A DNA stretch of 64,000 bases from Pseudomonas fluorescens (lineage in GTDB: Bacteria; Pseudomonadota; Gammaproteobacteria; Pseudomonadales; Pseudomonadaceae): NCBI RefSeq assembly GCF_019212185.1, contig NZ_CP078138.1:354501-418500 (forward strand). Reading direction: 5' to 3'. Position 1 is the stretch's first letter. Every line of letters starts with the position of its first letter. This document shows, in pieces, positions 1-8,195 of this stretch. Both the position numbers and the translations under genes were made by a program. The notes beneath the pieces are model-generated. The model saw only the letters and a program-made list of their open reading frames with translations. It ran no database searches and was not told where the DNA came from.

Positions 1-26
1 AATTCCTGGCGAGTTGGAGGCCAGCC

Positions 27-203
27 GTGACACAACGTATCGACCGCATTGCCCAATTGCTCAATTGCCCGGTCAAGGGCGAGGAAATGCGCCGGGCAAT
101 CACTGAAGCGCGCAAGGATTACCTGCTCGAAGACGACGAGGATGAGGACGACGAGTCATCCGCCGAGTCGGACCTCGCCGATGACGCCGCACCTGAAACC
201 TGA
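27..203 (+). CDS. Small acidic protein of unknown function
   Basis: This GTG-started frame encodes 58 residues and is preceded by a good ribosome binding site (GGAGG about six bases upstream), which is why this start was chosen. The frame is also open back to the window edge, so a longer 5' portion cannot be excluded. The N-terminal half is mixed helical (VTQRIDRIAQLL, then a basic stretch EEMRRAITEARKDYLL) and the C-terminal half is extremely acidic (EDDEDEDDE). There is no signal peptide or membrane segment, so it is presumably cytoplasmic. It is convergent with the transglycosylase-like gene, whose stop lies two bases downstream. I do not recognise a family. Confidence 0.55.
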   Translation: MTQRIDRIAQLLNCPVKGEEMRRAITEARKDYLLEDDEDEDDESSAESDLADDAAPET

Positions 204-205
204 CC

Positions 206-805
206 TCACCACCAACTGCGATTGCTCTCCAGTTCGGAGCGGCATTGCTTGAGCTGCCAGCCGTAGGTTTTCGCCTGTTGCTCGACTTTTCGCGCGACCT
301 GGATCAGCCAGGGTTTTTGCAGATAGCTCTGCCGACTGAACCCGCCGCGACCCTCGTGGTAGGCCAGGTACTGGCTGTAAGTGTCCCACTTGGAAATACC
401 CAGCTGGCGTTGCGTGCCAGCGGCGTACCAGCCGACGAACATCACCGCGTCGTCGAAATTGTCCCGCGAGCCGCCGTTGCCGGTCGCGCTTTTGTACTCA
501 CCCCACACCGGATCCTGCGCCTGGGCGTAGCCATACGCCGAGCTGACCCGGCCCCAGGGAATCACCCACAAAAAATAGTCGCGTGGCGGCAGGGCGTCCT
601 CGACGAAGCTGCTTTCCTGCTTGATGATCGCCATCGCCACATGCGGCGGCAGGCCCCAGGCCTTCTCCATCTTCAGCGTGTCTTCATACCAGTCCGGGTA
701 CTGGCGGTAGATGCTGCAGATGTTGCCCTGGTCCCTTGGCGGCGTGGTCGAACAGCCGGCCAACAGGGCCAATGCCATGAGTAGCGCAAAAAAACGTCCG
801 TGCAA
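206..805 (-). CDS. Lytic transglycosylase-like (SLT) lipoprotein
   Basis: Likely an outer-membrane-anchored murein-active protein. The N-terminus is a short lipoprotein signal (FFALLMALALLAGC, lipobox Cys18). The mature part has SLT-fold hallmarks: a QES motif (IIKQESSF, candidate catalytic Glu64) and a GYAQ motif (SSAYGYAQAQ, about residues 89-96), followed by an aromatic C-terminal half. At 199 residues it is a single-domain enzyme. The start used is TTG at 805; an ATG at 778 would leave too short a signal sequence before the lipobox. The 131-bp gap to the divergent gene at 937 should hold both promoters. The substrate specificity is inferred from the fold motifs only. Confidence 0.75.
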   Translation of the reverse strand: MHGRFFALLMALALLAGCSTTPPRDQGNICSIYRQYPDWYEDTLKMEKAWGLPPHVAMAIIKQESSFVEDALPPRDYFLWVIPWGRVSSAYGYAQAQDPVWGEYKSATGNGGSRDNFDDAVMFVGWYAAGTQRQLGISKWDTYSQYLAYHEGRGGFSRQSYLQKPWLIQVARKVEQQAKTYGWQLKQCRSELESNRSWW

Positions 806-936
806 AAATCACTCAATTGGCGGGGGCCAATCCTGGTGGGTGGAAGAGGGGGCCGATTGGGCAATCCCCATCATAACCGCTCGATAGACGCTATGATGAG
901 CCCTCCAGACACGCAAACACTGTCGAAGAGCACTCA

Positions 937-1941
937 ATGCCCACTCCGTTGAACGATCCATGCCAAGGTCGGCGGCAGTTCTTGCGCCTGGCAACCGGTG
1001 TCTCGCTGCTCGCCCTGTTCGGCCCGATGCTGGGTTGTTCGCCCAAGCCGCGGATGGATGCGAGCTTCCTGCAGATCTGGAAAAGTCACGCTCAACTCAG
1101 TCCCAAGGACTGGCACAACCGCATGAAGGCCATGGGCGATCTGGGCTGTGAAGAGTTGGTGCTGCAATGGGTGGGGCTGCTCGGCGGCGACGAGCCGGAC
1201 TGGATGCTGCCCGACCCGGTGATGCAGGCGCTGATGGATGCGGCGGGCGAGCAGGGGATCAAGGTGCGCATCGGCCTGCCCTATGACAACGGCTGGTGGC
1301 AGGCGCTGTCGGCCACCGACGAGCAGGCCCAAAGCGAATTCTTCAGCAGCTCATTGCAGGCCGCGAGCCGCTACATGCGCGAGTCTCAGTGGTCGAAGCA
1401 CGCACAATTCGCCGGCTGGTACATCCCTTACGAAATCGAGCAGTACCACTGGACCGAGCCGGCCCGTCAGGAGCGTCTGGGCAAGTGGTTGATGGCGCTG
1501 TCGGGTGTATCGCAGAACGCCGGCCATGGTGTGCCGGCGATTTCCACCTATTTCAGCACCCTGCAAACCGACGGCAGCTTGGTGCAGTTGTGGCAAAGCC
1601 TGCTGGATCGTGCGCAGTTGCGGCCCATGGTGCAGGATGGCGTCGGGGTGGCCGGCTGGAAAAACCTCGAGGGCATCGAGCCGCTGCTGGCCTACCTGCG
1701 CCGGCGCGACGTGGCGTTCGATGTCATTGTCGAGCTGTTCGAGCAACTGCCGTCGGAGCGTGGCGACGGCACTGACTTCAAGGCGGTTTCCGCCGACTAC
1801 CACCGCGTCGCCCGGCAACTCAAGTGGGCCCAGGGCACCGGTGCCGAGCGGGTTGTCGCTTTCGCCATCGACCCCTGGGCCACCGGCGACGATCCCCAGG
1901 CGCAAAGCCTGCGTCGGCAGTGGCTCAAGTCGCGCTCCTGA
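937..1941 (+). CDS. DUF4434-like secreted protein (possible glycosidase fold)
   Basis: A 334-residue protein with an N-terminal export signal that carries a twin-Arg (GRRQFL) and a lipobox-like LGC at about residues 32-34, so it may be a Tat-exported lipoprotein. The body (DWHNRMKAMGDLGCEELVLQW, GIKVRIGLPYDNGWW, FAGWYIPYEIEQYHW, then a C-terminal KWAQGTGAERVVAFAIDPW) looks like the TIM-barrel-type DUF4434 family found near bacterial polysaccharide genes. It is convergent with the last gene of the polysaccharide locus, three bases away, and divergent from the lipoprotein gene. A role in trimming an envelope glycan is inference; no catalytic residues could be assigned with confidence. Confidence 0.6.
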   Translation: MPTPLNDPCQGRRQFLRLATGVSLLALFGPMLGCSPKPRMDASFLQIWKSHAQLSPKDWHNRMKAMGDLGCEELVLQWVGLLGGDEPDWMLPDPVMQALMDAAGEQGIKVRIGLPYDNGWWQALSATDEQAQSEFFSSSLQAASRYMRESQWSKHAQFAGWYIPYEIEQYHWTEPARQERLGKWLMALSGVSQNAGHGVPAISTYFSTLQTDGSLVQLWQSLLDRAQLRPMVQDGVGVAGWKNLEGIEPLLAYLRRRDVAFDVIVELFEQLPSERGDGTDFKAVSADYHRVARQLKWAQGTGAERVVAFAIDPWATGDDPQAQSLRRQWLKSRS

Positions 1942-1944
1942 GGT

Positions 1945-3072
1945 TCAGAGCGAGCGGCCGATGATCTCACGCATGATTTCGCTGGTTCCGCCGAAAATCC
2001 GCAGCGCCCGGGCATCCGACCAGGCGCGGCCGATGCCGTACTCGGCGCTGTAGCCATAACCGCCATGCAGTTGCAGTAGCTCGTCGAGAATCTGCCCCTG
2101 CATCTCGGTGGCGTTGAGCTTGGCCATGGCCGCGACAACCGGGTCGAGGTTGCCCTCCATCAGGTTCGCCACGCAGTCGTCGAGGAACACCCGCAGCATG
2201 GTCAGGCGCGCCTTGGCGTCGGCCAGGGCGAAGCGGCTGTTCTGATAGTCGATGACTCGCTTGCCGAACACCTTGCGGTCGCGGGTGTAGGCCTTGGTCT
2301 GCTCCAGCATGCCTTCGGTCGAGGCCGCCGCGCGCAGGGCAATCGCCAAGCGCTCGCGGGCCAGCTCGTGGCTCATGTAGGTAAAGGCCGAGTTCAGCTC
2401 GCCGAGCAGGCAATCGGCAGGCAGGCGTACTTCGTCGAAGAACAGCTCGCAGGTGTCCTGGGCATGTTGGCCGATCTTGCGCATCGCCGGGCCCTTACTG
2501 AAACCGGGCAGGCCTTCCTCGACACAGAACAGCGACAAACCGCGCGCGCCGAGGTCGGGGTCGGTGCAGGCGAGGACGATCACCAGCCCGGCGTTGACGC
2601 CGTTGGTGATGAAGGTCTTCTGCCCGCTGAGCACGAAGTCGTCGCCATCACGCACCGCTCGGGTACGCACGGCCTTGAGATCGCTGCCAGCGCCGGGCTC
2701 GGTCATGGCGATGGCACCGATCACTTCGCCACGGGCCATTGCCGGCAGCCAGCGATCTTTCTGTGCCTGGGTGCCCAGGTTCCACAGGTAGGGCGAGACC
2801 ATGTCCGAGTGAATCGAGAAGCCGATCCCCAGGCAGTTGGCCCGCGCCAATTCCTCGATCACTACCACGGCATGCCCGAAGTCACCTTCGGCGCCATACG
2901 GCGAGGGCAGGGCCGAGTTGAGCAGGCCTTGCTCGCCGGCTTCACGCCACAGCTCACGCGGGGTCACCCCGGCGGCTTCCCACTCGTCATAGCGCGGCAG
3001 GATGCGCTCGGCGATGAAGCGCTGGACCTGCTCGCGAAACATCAAATGGTCTTCACGGAATATCTTGCGCAT
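1945..3072 (-). CDS. Acyl-CoA dehydrogenase family flavoprotein
   Basis: A 375-residue protein of normal length for the family. Visible motifs are the FAD-contacting AMTEPGAGSDL (residues 122-132), the GQKTFITNG segment (150-158) and the C-terminal RIFGGTSEIMRE. The position that is the catalytic Glu in medium-chain enzymes is Gly here, while the helix motif HELARERL supplies Glu240, as in isovaleryl/long-chain-type enzymes. The ATG at 3072 was chosen over upstream in-frame starts because it gives the usual MRKIFRE-type N-terminus. It begins only eight bases after the algF-like stop, so it is probably the last gene of the polysaccharide operon. It could act on a carrier-bound acyl group made by the upstream ligase and carrier protein, but ordinary fatty-acid or amino-acid catabolism is equally possible. 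Confidence 0.85.
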   Translation of the reverse strand: MRKIFREDHLMFREQVQRFIAERILPRYDEWEAAGVTPRELWREAGEQGLLNSALPSPYGAEGDFGHAVVVIEELARANCLGIGFSIHSDMVSPYLWNLGTQAQKDRWLPAMARGEVIGAIAMTEPGAGSDLKAVRTRAVRDGDDFVLSGQKTFITNGVNAGLVIVLACTDPDLGARGLSLFCVEEGLPGFSKGPAMRKIGQHAQDTCELFFDEVRLPADCLLGELNSAFTYMSHELARERLAIALRAAASTEGMLEQTKAYTRDRKVFGKRVIDYQNSRFALADAKARLTMLRVFLDDCVANLMEGNLDPVVAAMAKLNATEMQGQILDELLQLHGGYGYSAEYGIGRAWSDARALRIFGGTSEIMREIIGRSL

Positions 3073-3080
3073 GACGGGGC

Positions 3081-3734
3081 CTATTTCGCGACGGGTTCGG
3101 TGCTGCTGAGCAAGCCCTTCAACACTGGTTTGGCGGCACTGCCGGTGAGGAACAGGCTGTAGTGATCGCCGGCGCGCAGCTGCGGTAACGCCAGTTTTTC
3201 TGTCGCAGCGCTGCCGCAACCGGCGGTCAGCGAGGCACTGACCGGGTTGATCGCGCGTGTGCTGGAGCTGTTTGGCGCAACGTCGGCAAACAGTTGCGGG
3301 CCACCGTCGGCCACCGACAAGCTTCCTTTGGCACAGTCGCTGGCCAGATTGTAGAAGCGCAATTCGGCTTTCATCGCGTCATCGCTGCCGGCGCTGTCAT
3401 CCAGCACCTGGAATTTGCCGTCCTGTTGGACAAGGGTGTTGAAGCTGTCTTTTTTCACGGTCATTTGACCGACCGACTTACCGTTGATGGTCACGGTGAA
3501 GGGCTCGTCACCTTTGACAATTGCGTAGCTGCTGGCCAGTTGCGCAGGGCCGATGGCTTGCTCGGTGCCGGTGCTGATTTTCACCTTGAGGGTGTCCGGC
3601 GTCGGGTTGACCACTCGCACGAATGCCGAACCCGGTGCCGGACGTGGTGCGTACAGTTGGGCCAGGACCCCTTCGGCCATAGACGGGCCGGCCAGGCAGG
3701 TGCCCAGTAGCAGGATGAGAGCGCGGGGTTTCAT
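3081..3734 (-). CDS. AlgF-like periplasmic polysaccharide O-acylation protein
   Basis: A 217-residue secreted protein with a cleavable signal (ALILLLGTCLAGPSMA). The mature N-terminus (EGVLAQLYAPRPAPGSAFVRVVNP) and the conserved SSYAIV and LPQLRAGDHYSLFL stretches resemble AlgF, the periplasmic adaptor of alginate O-acetylation. It lacks catalytic motifs, as AlgF does. The ATG overlaps the stop of the upstream ligase gene (ATGA), implying translational coupling. In this locus it would work with the AlgI-, AlgJ- and AlgX-like proteins on a polymer that is not alginate, because no alginate-specific genes are present. Confidence 0.8.
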   Translation of the reverse strand: MKPRALILLLGTCLAGPSMAEGVLAQLYAPRPAPGSAFVRVVNPTPDTLKVKISTGTEQAIGPAQLASSYAIVKGDEPFTVTINGKSVGQMTVKKDSFNTLVQQDGKFQVLDDSAGSDDAMKAELRFYNLASDCAKGSLSVADGGPQLFADVAPNSSSTRAINPVSASLTAGCGSAATEKLALPQLRAGDHYSLFLTGSAAKPVLKGLLSSTEPVAK

Positions 3735-5203
3735 GGTTTCTCCTTGGTAGGTTTCATGCGCGTTTCCCGGTATTGAGCTTCCAGGCGCTTGCGGTCGACC
3801 TTGTCCGATACGTTGGTGAGGAAGCGTCCGCAGGCCACCAGTTCCGAGGGCACCATGTAGTGCGGCAGGCGTTCGCCCAGTGCTTCTTTCCAGTTGTGCA
3901 GTTGTTCCGGCAGCGGGCCGATGACTCCCGGTTCGAGGGTTTCCGGGGTCGAGACGAAGCCGATCATTCGCACCAGGCTGCCATCGGGGCGGCGCAGGGC
4001 AATGGTCGCGGCCGCGTGTACGCCCGGCAGGCCGGACAGGGCGGCATCGATTTCACCGAGCTCGATGCGGTAGCCGTTGAGCTTGATCTGATCGTCACGA
4101 CGGCCATGGAAGTACACCAGGCCCTGGTCGTCGATCTCGCCGATATCGCCGGTGCGGTAGGCGCGCTTGCCATTGTGCTGGAACAGGCTCTTGGCAGTCA
4201 GGTCCGGGCGGCCGAGGTAGCCGCGCATCACGTGATCGCCGGCGATGCAGATCTCCCCGTCATCGAGGAACACTTCGGCATAGGGCTTGGCCCGGCCAAT
4301 CGACAGCGGGTTGCGCGCGCCGTCCAGCGGGCGCTTGATTTCCACCCAGGTGGTCGAGCAGGTCGCTTCGGTCGGCCCATAGGAATTGATGATGCGTGCA
4401 TGGGGAAAGCGCGACCAGAGCTGCTCGGCCATGGCCGGGGACAGCGACTCGGCGCCGAACACGAACACGCCCAATTGCGGCAGATGCGCGTGGTTGAAAT
4501 CGTCGTTGAGAAACTGCTGGCGGACGAACGCCGGGGTCGAGGCCCAGACTTGCACGCCGGTGTCGGCCAGGTAGCGCACGAAGGCCACCGGGTCGGCGAT
4601 GGTTTCCCGTGGGCAGAGCACGCAGGCGCCACCCAGGGCCAGCGCGCCGCACAGGTCGAACAGGGAAAAGTCGAAGCTGAACAGCATCTGGTTCATGAAC
4701 GCCGGGTGCGGCTTCAGCTCCAGGCAGTCACGGATCCAGCTGGCGAACAGCGCCACGCTGTCGCGGCCGATCTGCACGCCCTTGGGCTCGCCGGTACTGC
4801 CGGAGGTGAACATGACGTAGGCGATACCCGGCTCCGCCAACGGTGTCGTCACCGCGGCGCCTTCGGCGAAGCTGTTCAGGGTGGCGTTGTAGACCTTGGC
4901 CGCCGCGACCCGCTCGGTGATCAGCTTCAGGCGCTCGGGCGGGTTGATGCTGTCGACCGGCACGTAGGTCACTCCCAGGCGCAGGCAGCCAAGCATGGCG
5001 ACCACGAACTCGATCTCCTTGTGTCCGGTGATCACCAGTGCGTGGCCCGGCAGGACGCCTGCCGCGAGGGCGCGGGTCTGCCAGGTGTCGGTGGCTTCCA
5101 GCAGGGTGCCCCAACTGATCTGGCGTTGGGCATCGCTCAGGGCAAGCGCGTCGGTGGCCTGATCCTGCTCGACGAAATCACAGCGATCGAAATCAAAATG
5201 CAT
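3731..5203 (-). CDS. DltA-like amino acid-carrier protein ligase
   Basis: A 490-residue stand-alone adenylation enzyme. It has the ATP-binding loop TSGSTGEPKG (133-142), the A4 motif FSFDFS with Asp178, which in amino acid-activating enzymes contacts the substrate amino group, YGPTEAT (275-281), YRTGDIG, NGYRIELGEID and the C-terminal Lys motif SDKVDRKRLE. Overall it resembles DltA, which charges D-alanine onto a carrier protein. At the position I align with the D-Ala-selecting Cys of DltA (FVFGAESL) there is Gly250, so the substrate may differ. The start at 5203 is preceded by AGGGGG. The partner carrier protein is the next gene upstream. The cognate amino acid cannot be read from sequence alone. 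Confidence 0.8.
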   Translation of the reverse strand: MHFDFDRCDFVEQDQATDALALSDAQRQISWGTLLEATDTWQTRALAAGVLPGHALVITGHKEIEFVVAMLGCLRLGVTYVPVDSINPPERLKLITERVAAAKVYNATLNSFAEGAAVTTPLAEPGIAYVMFTSGSTGEPKGVQIGRDSVALFASWIRDCLELKPHPAFMNQMLFSFDFSLFDLCGALALGGACVLCPRETIADPVAFVRYLADTGVQVWASTPAFVRQQFLNDDFNHAHLPQLGVFVFGAESLSPAMAEQLWSRFPHARIINSYGPTEATCSTTWVEIKRPLDGARNPLSIGRAKPYAEVFLDDGEICIAGDHVMRGYLGRPDLTAKSLFQHNGKRAYRTGDIGEIDDQGLVYFHGRRDDQIKLNGYRIELGEIDAALSGLPGVHAAATIALRRPDGSLVRMIGFVSTPETLEPGVIGPLPEQLHNWKEALGERLPHYMVPSELVACGRFLTNVSDKVDRKRLEAQYRETRMKPTKEKP

Positions 5204-5238
5204 ATAGCCCCCTGGGTGTGCAGAGATGGGTGTGGGCG

Positions 5239-5484
5239 TCAGGCTGTCTGGTTTTCCTCGACGAAGGCAGCAAGGGCGTTCAGGGACTCCAAGTGTTCTT
5301 CGATTTCCGTCGGGGGAATCTTGCACCCATAAGCCGCCTGCACGGCCAGCACAATATCCACGGCGGTCAGCGAGTCGACCAGTCCGGATTCGATCAGCAA
5401 ATCATCAGGCGCGACATCCGTCAGGATGACGTCTTTGACGATGTTGCCCAGGGGCTCCAGGAGTTCTTCTTTGGTTTTGCTCAC
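5239..5484 (-). CDS. Acyl carrier protein (DltC-like)
   Basis: An 81-residue acidic carrier protein. The phosphopantetheine attachment motif is LVDSLTAVD with Ser38, followed by a typical third and fourth helix (IPPTEIEEHLESLNALAAFVEE). I chose the GTG at 5484 because GGAG lies nine bases upstream; a GTG at 5499 would add five residues but has no ribosome binding site. It sits between the MBOAT gene (25 bases upstream) and the ligase gene, the same association as dltB-dltC-dltA. It should accept an aminoacyl or acyl group from the ligase and present it to the membrane O-acyltransferase. Confidence 0.85.
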   Translation of the reverse strand: MSKTKEELLEPLGNIVKDVILTDVAPDDLLIESGLVDSLTAVDIVLAVQAAYGCKIPPTEIEEHLESLNALAAFVEENQTA

Positions 5485-5509
5485 GATGTAATGCTCCACT
5501 AATCAGTCA

Positions 5510-7090
5510 TCAGAATTGGAAATACAGGAAGCGCGCTTCCTTGTGCAGGTTCATCAGGCACAGGAACAGCAGCAGTGCCAGAATCACCAGCCATTTAACA
5601 TTCGGCGCCCAGCGCAGGAAGGCCGGGCCGGTCGGCTGTGGCTTGGCCAGCGAGGGCGACCAGTTGCCCATGATCTGGTGTGAATTGGGCAGGAACCAGA
5701 CCACGGCCAGCAGCGCCAGGATATGGAATATCTCAAGGTGGCGGCCCATGAACATCCGCCACGCGTCGCCCAGGGCAATACCTGCCGGATACACCACGTT
5801 CGGCAGGCTGTCGAACCCACGCAATCCCAGCATCCCTTCCACCAGGCGCACCGCATCAGAGGTATCAGCGGCACGGAAGAACGCCTGGGCGATGATCACC
5901 ACGGCAAAGGTCAGCAGCACATAGCCGGCTTCCTTGAGCCAGTTGTCCTTGCGTGCGGCGGCGGGTGTGCGACCGACCACGAAAATCCGCCAGGCATGGT
6001 TGATCGACAGGTAGCCGGCATGCAGCAGGCCGAAGATGAAGAACTGCAGGCCGGCGCCGTGCCAGATGCCGGCCAGGCCCATGGTGAAGGCGGTTGGCAG
6101 GATGATGGTGGCGGCGAATCCACCGAGGGTCGACACGCCCTTGGTGCCCACCGGCATGTTGTGCCGGGTGCGGTAGTTGGAAACCGCCATCGCCACCGGA
6201 TAGTAGAGATAGGCCGTCAAATAGCGCGTCAGGGTCATGTGCCAGCGTGCCCAGAACTCGATGATGCTGCTGGCCTTGTACGGCGAGTTGAAGTTCAGCG
6301 GGAAGCGGATGCCGAACATTTTCGCCAGGCCCAGGGCCATGTCCGAGTAGCCGGAGAAGTCGAAGTACAGTTGCAGCGCATAGGCCAGCCCGGTGCCCCA
6401 GGCCGTCCAGAATTGCAGCTCACCCGGCTGGGCGAAGCCGGCATCGGCGAAGGGAGCGATGGGGTCGGCCAGCAGCACTTTTTTAGCTAGACCGATAACG
6501 AACAGCATGCCGCCGACGCTGAGGTTTTCGAAGTTGAAACGGTAGGTCTCGCGCTTGGCGAACTGCGGCATCATTTCCTTGTGATGCAGGATCGGGCCGG
6601 CGATCAGGTGTGGGAAGAAGGTCACGAACAGCACATAGCTGAGCAGGCTGCGCTCTTTGACGATGCCGGCGCGGCAGTCGAGGAGGAAGCCGATCTGGGT
6701 AAAGGTGAAGAACGAAATCCCCAGCGGCAGGATGATGTCGTCGAGTCGGCCGCTGCCAAAGCCCCAGTCATGGGCGAAATTCATCAGGGTGACAAAGTAC
6801 TTGTAGTGGATCAGCAGGGCGATGTCCGCCGCCACCCCGAACGTCGCCACCGCCAGTTGCAGGCGCGGCCGATGGCTGGTGCTGAGGATCACCTGGCTGA
6901 CGGCGTAGTTGAACGCAATCGAGCCGACCAGCAGCATCACGAATTGCGGGTTCCACCAGCCGTAGAACACCAGCGAGGTGATGCACAGCCATACAGCCGC
7001 CAGCCGCGGGCTGATCGAGGCGAACAGGTAGTGGGCCGCGAGTGTCACCGGCAGGAACAGGAAGAGGAACAGATAAGAATTAAAGAGCAT
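5510..7090 (-). CDS. AlgI-like MBOAT O-acyltransferase
   Basis: A 526-residue polytopic inner-membrane protein of the MBOAT family, close in layout to AlgI. Signature pieces are MLFNSYLFLFLFLPV at the N-terminus, FTQIGFLLD, the PHLIAGPILHHKEMMPQF segment, YFDFSGYSDMALGLAKMFGI, EFWARWHMTLTRYL and the GIWHGAG motif carrying the catalytic His (about residue 344). AlgI moves acetyl groups to periplasmic acceptors; the relative DltB takes D-Ala from a carrier protein. Because a carrier protein and its ligase follow immediately, this MBOAT may receive its donor from the carrier. It overlaps the upstream algJ-like gene by 11 bases. Confidence 0.9.
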   Translation of the reverse strand: MLFNSYLFLFLFLPVTLAAHYLFASISPRLAAVWLCITSLVFYGWWNPQFVMLLVGSIAFNYAVSQVILSTSHRPRLQLAVATFGVAADIALLIHYKYFVTLMNFAHDWGFGSGRLDDIILPLGISFFTFTQIGFLLDCRAGIVKERSLLSYVLFVTFFPHLIAGPILHHKEMMPQFAKRETYRFNFENLSVGGMLFVIGLAKKVLLADPIAPFADAGFAQPGELQFWTAWGTGLAYALQLYFDFSGYSDMALGLAKMFGIRFPLNFNSPYKASSIIEFWARWHMTLTRYLTAYLYYPVAMAVSNYRTRHNMPVGTKGVSTLGGFAATIILPTAFTMGLAGIWHGAGLQFFIFGLLHAGYLSINHAWRIFVVGRTPAAARKDNWLKEAGYVLLTFAVVIIAQAFFRAADTSDAVRLVEGMLGLRGFDSLPNVVYPAGIALGDAWRMFMGRHLEIFHILALLAVVWFLPNSHQIMGNWSPSLAKPQPTGPAFLRWAPNVKWLVILALLLFLCLMNLHKEARFLYFQF

Positions 7091-8192
7091 GGTCGTCCTG
7101 CGCGGGCAAGGTGGCCAGTACGGCACGTTCGTCGGCTGTCAGCGGCAGGGACAGGGCCATCTCGGAGAACTCCCAAATCACCAACTTGAGGCTGGCGGGC
7201 CACTTGTCGCGTTTCTTCAGGGCGGCGAGCAAGGCGCCGGAGAATTGACCGCCGTCCATGCTCTGGTTCCATACCTGGCGACCCAGGGTGATTCCCAGGC
7301 GTTCGGCAAATTCACTGCGCCGGCCATTCGAGCTACCGGCCAGCAGCACTTCCACCGGCGGCGTTTCATCCAGCAGGCCGCCACTGCGCACTGGCTCGAT
7401 GGTCACCGGTTGCACTACGTCCAGCGGCGGACGCCAAGCCGGCTCGGTTTTTTCCAGGCCGGCCAGGGTGATCAGGTCGCCCATGCGCGGCTCGGTTGCG
7501 CCGAGAGGCGAGACGGTGAAGGTCTGGTTGCCCTTGCTGCCCAGCAGCGCCAAGGCGCGATTGCCGACCACCTCGGCAGCAGCTTGGGCGCCGGTGGCGG
7601 TCATGTGCACATCGGTATGGAAGAAACGCGGTTCGCTGCCTTGGGCCAGCGCCGGGTAGAGATCGGTGTAGGGCACGCCATCGCGCTCCAGGCGACTTTG
7701 CCAGAGCTGCAGGCGCGCTTGCATCAGTGCGCTCTGTTGCAAACCGCACAGGCCTTCAGTCTGGATTCGCGACTTGTCCGGCACGGTCACTACCAGCACC
7801 TGCAAGCCCTGCTTGCGCAGGTCGCCGACCCAGTGATTCATCAATCGCACCCGCCCGTCATAGGCGTCGTGCACCCCGGGTTGCGGGCGCAGGCCGTCGC
7901 GGTAGAACAGCCAGCTTGGGCAACCCTGGACGACTTGCGCGCCAAGGTCGCCGAAGAAGCGATAACGCACCGCCGAGGTGATGGTGTCGGCCTCGTCCTG
8001 CAGCGGCAACTTCATCACATGCCCCAGCACCTGCCCGGCTGTTCCATCGACCCAGGCCGCCGGCTTTAGTTGCCCGGGCTCCAGCTTGGCCTGGGCGAGC
8101 ATCCAGATGCCCACGGCCTGGCCGATCACCAGCAAAGCAATGATCGCGCTGGCGCTCATGCGGTGCGAGACCGGGGTTTGCTCAGTCGCCAT
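7080..8192 (-). CDS. AlgJ/AlgX-like membrane-anchored O-acyltransferase
   Basis: A 370-residue SGNH-like protein with one N-terminal membrane anchor (IIALLVIGQAVGIWML), placing the domain in the periplasm. The Asp-X-His pair of the AlgJ/AlgX family is in FFHTDVHMT, and the candidate nucleophile Ser is in VEVLLAGSSNGRR. The preceding VTVPDKSRIQ and LQLWQSRLERDGVPYTDLYPAL segments are also family features. It probably takes the acyl group delivered by the MBOAT and passes it on. It overlaps the algI-like start and lies three bases after the algX-like stop. Confidence 0.82.
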   Translation of the reverse strand: MATEQTPVSHRMSASAIIALLVIGQAVGIWMLAQAKLEPGQLKPAAWVDGTAGQVLGHVMKLPLQDEADTITSAVRYRFFGDLGAQVVQGCPSWLFYRDGLRPQPGVHDAYDGRVRLMNHWVGDLRKQGLQVLVVTVPDKSRIQTEGLCGLQQSALMQARLQLWQSRLERDGVPYTDLYPALAQGSEPRFFHTDVHMTATGAQAAAEVVGNRALALLGSKGNQTFTVSPLGATEPRMGDLITLAGLEKTEPAWRPPLDVVQPVTIEPVRSGGLLDETPPVEVLLAGSSNGRRSEFAERLGITLGRQVWNQSMDGGQFSGALLAALKKRDKWPASLKLVIWEFSEMALSLPLTADERAVLATLPAQDDHAL

Positions 8193-8195
8193 CGA

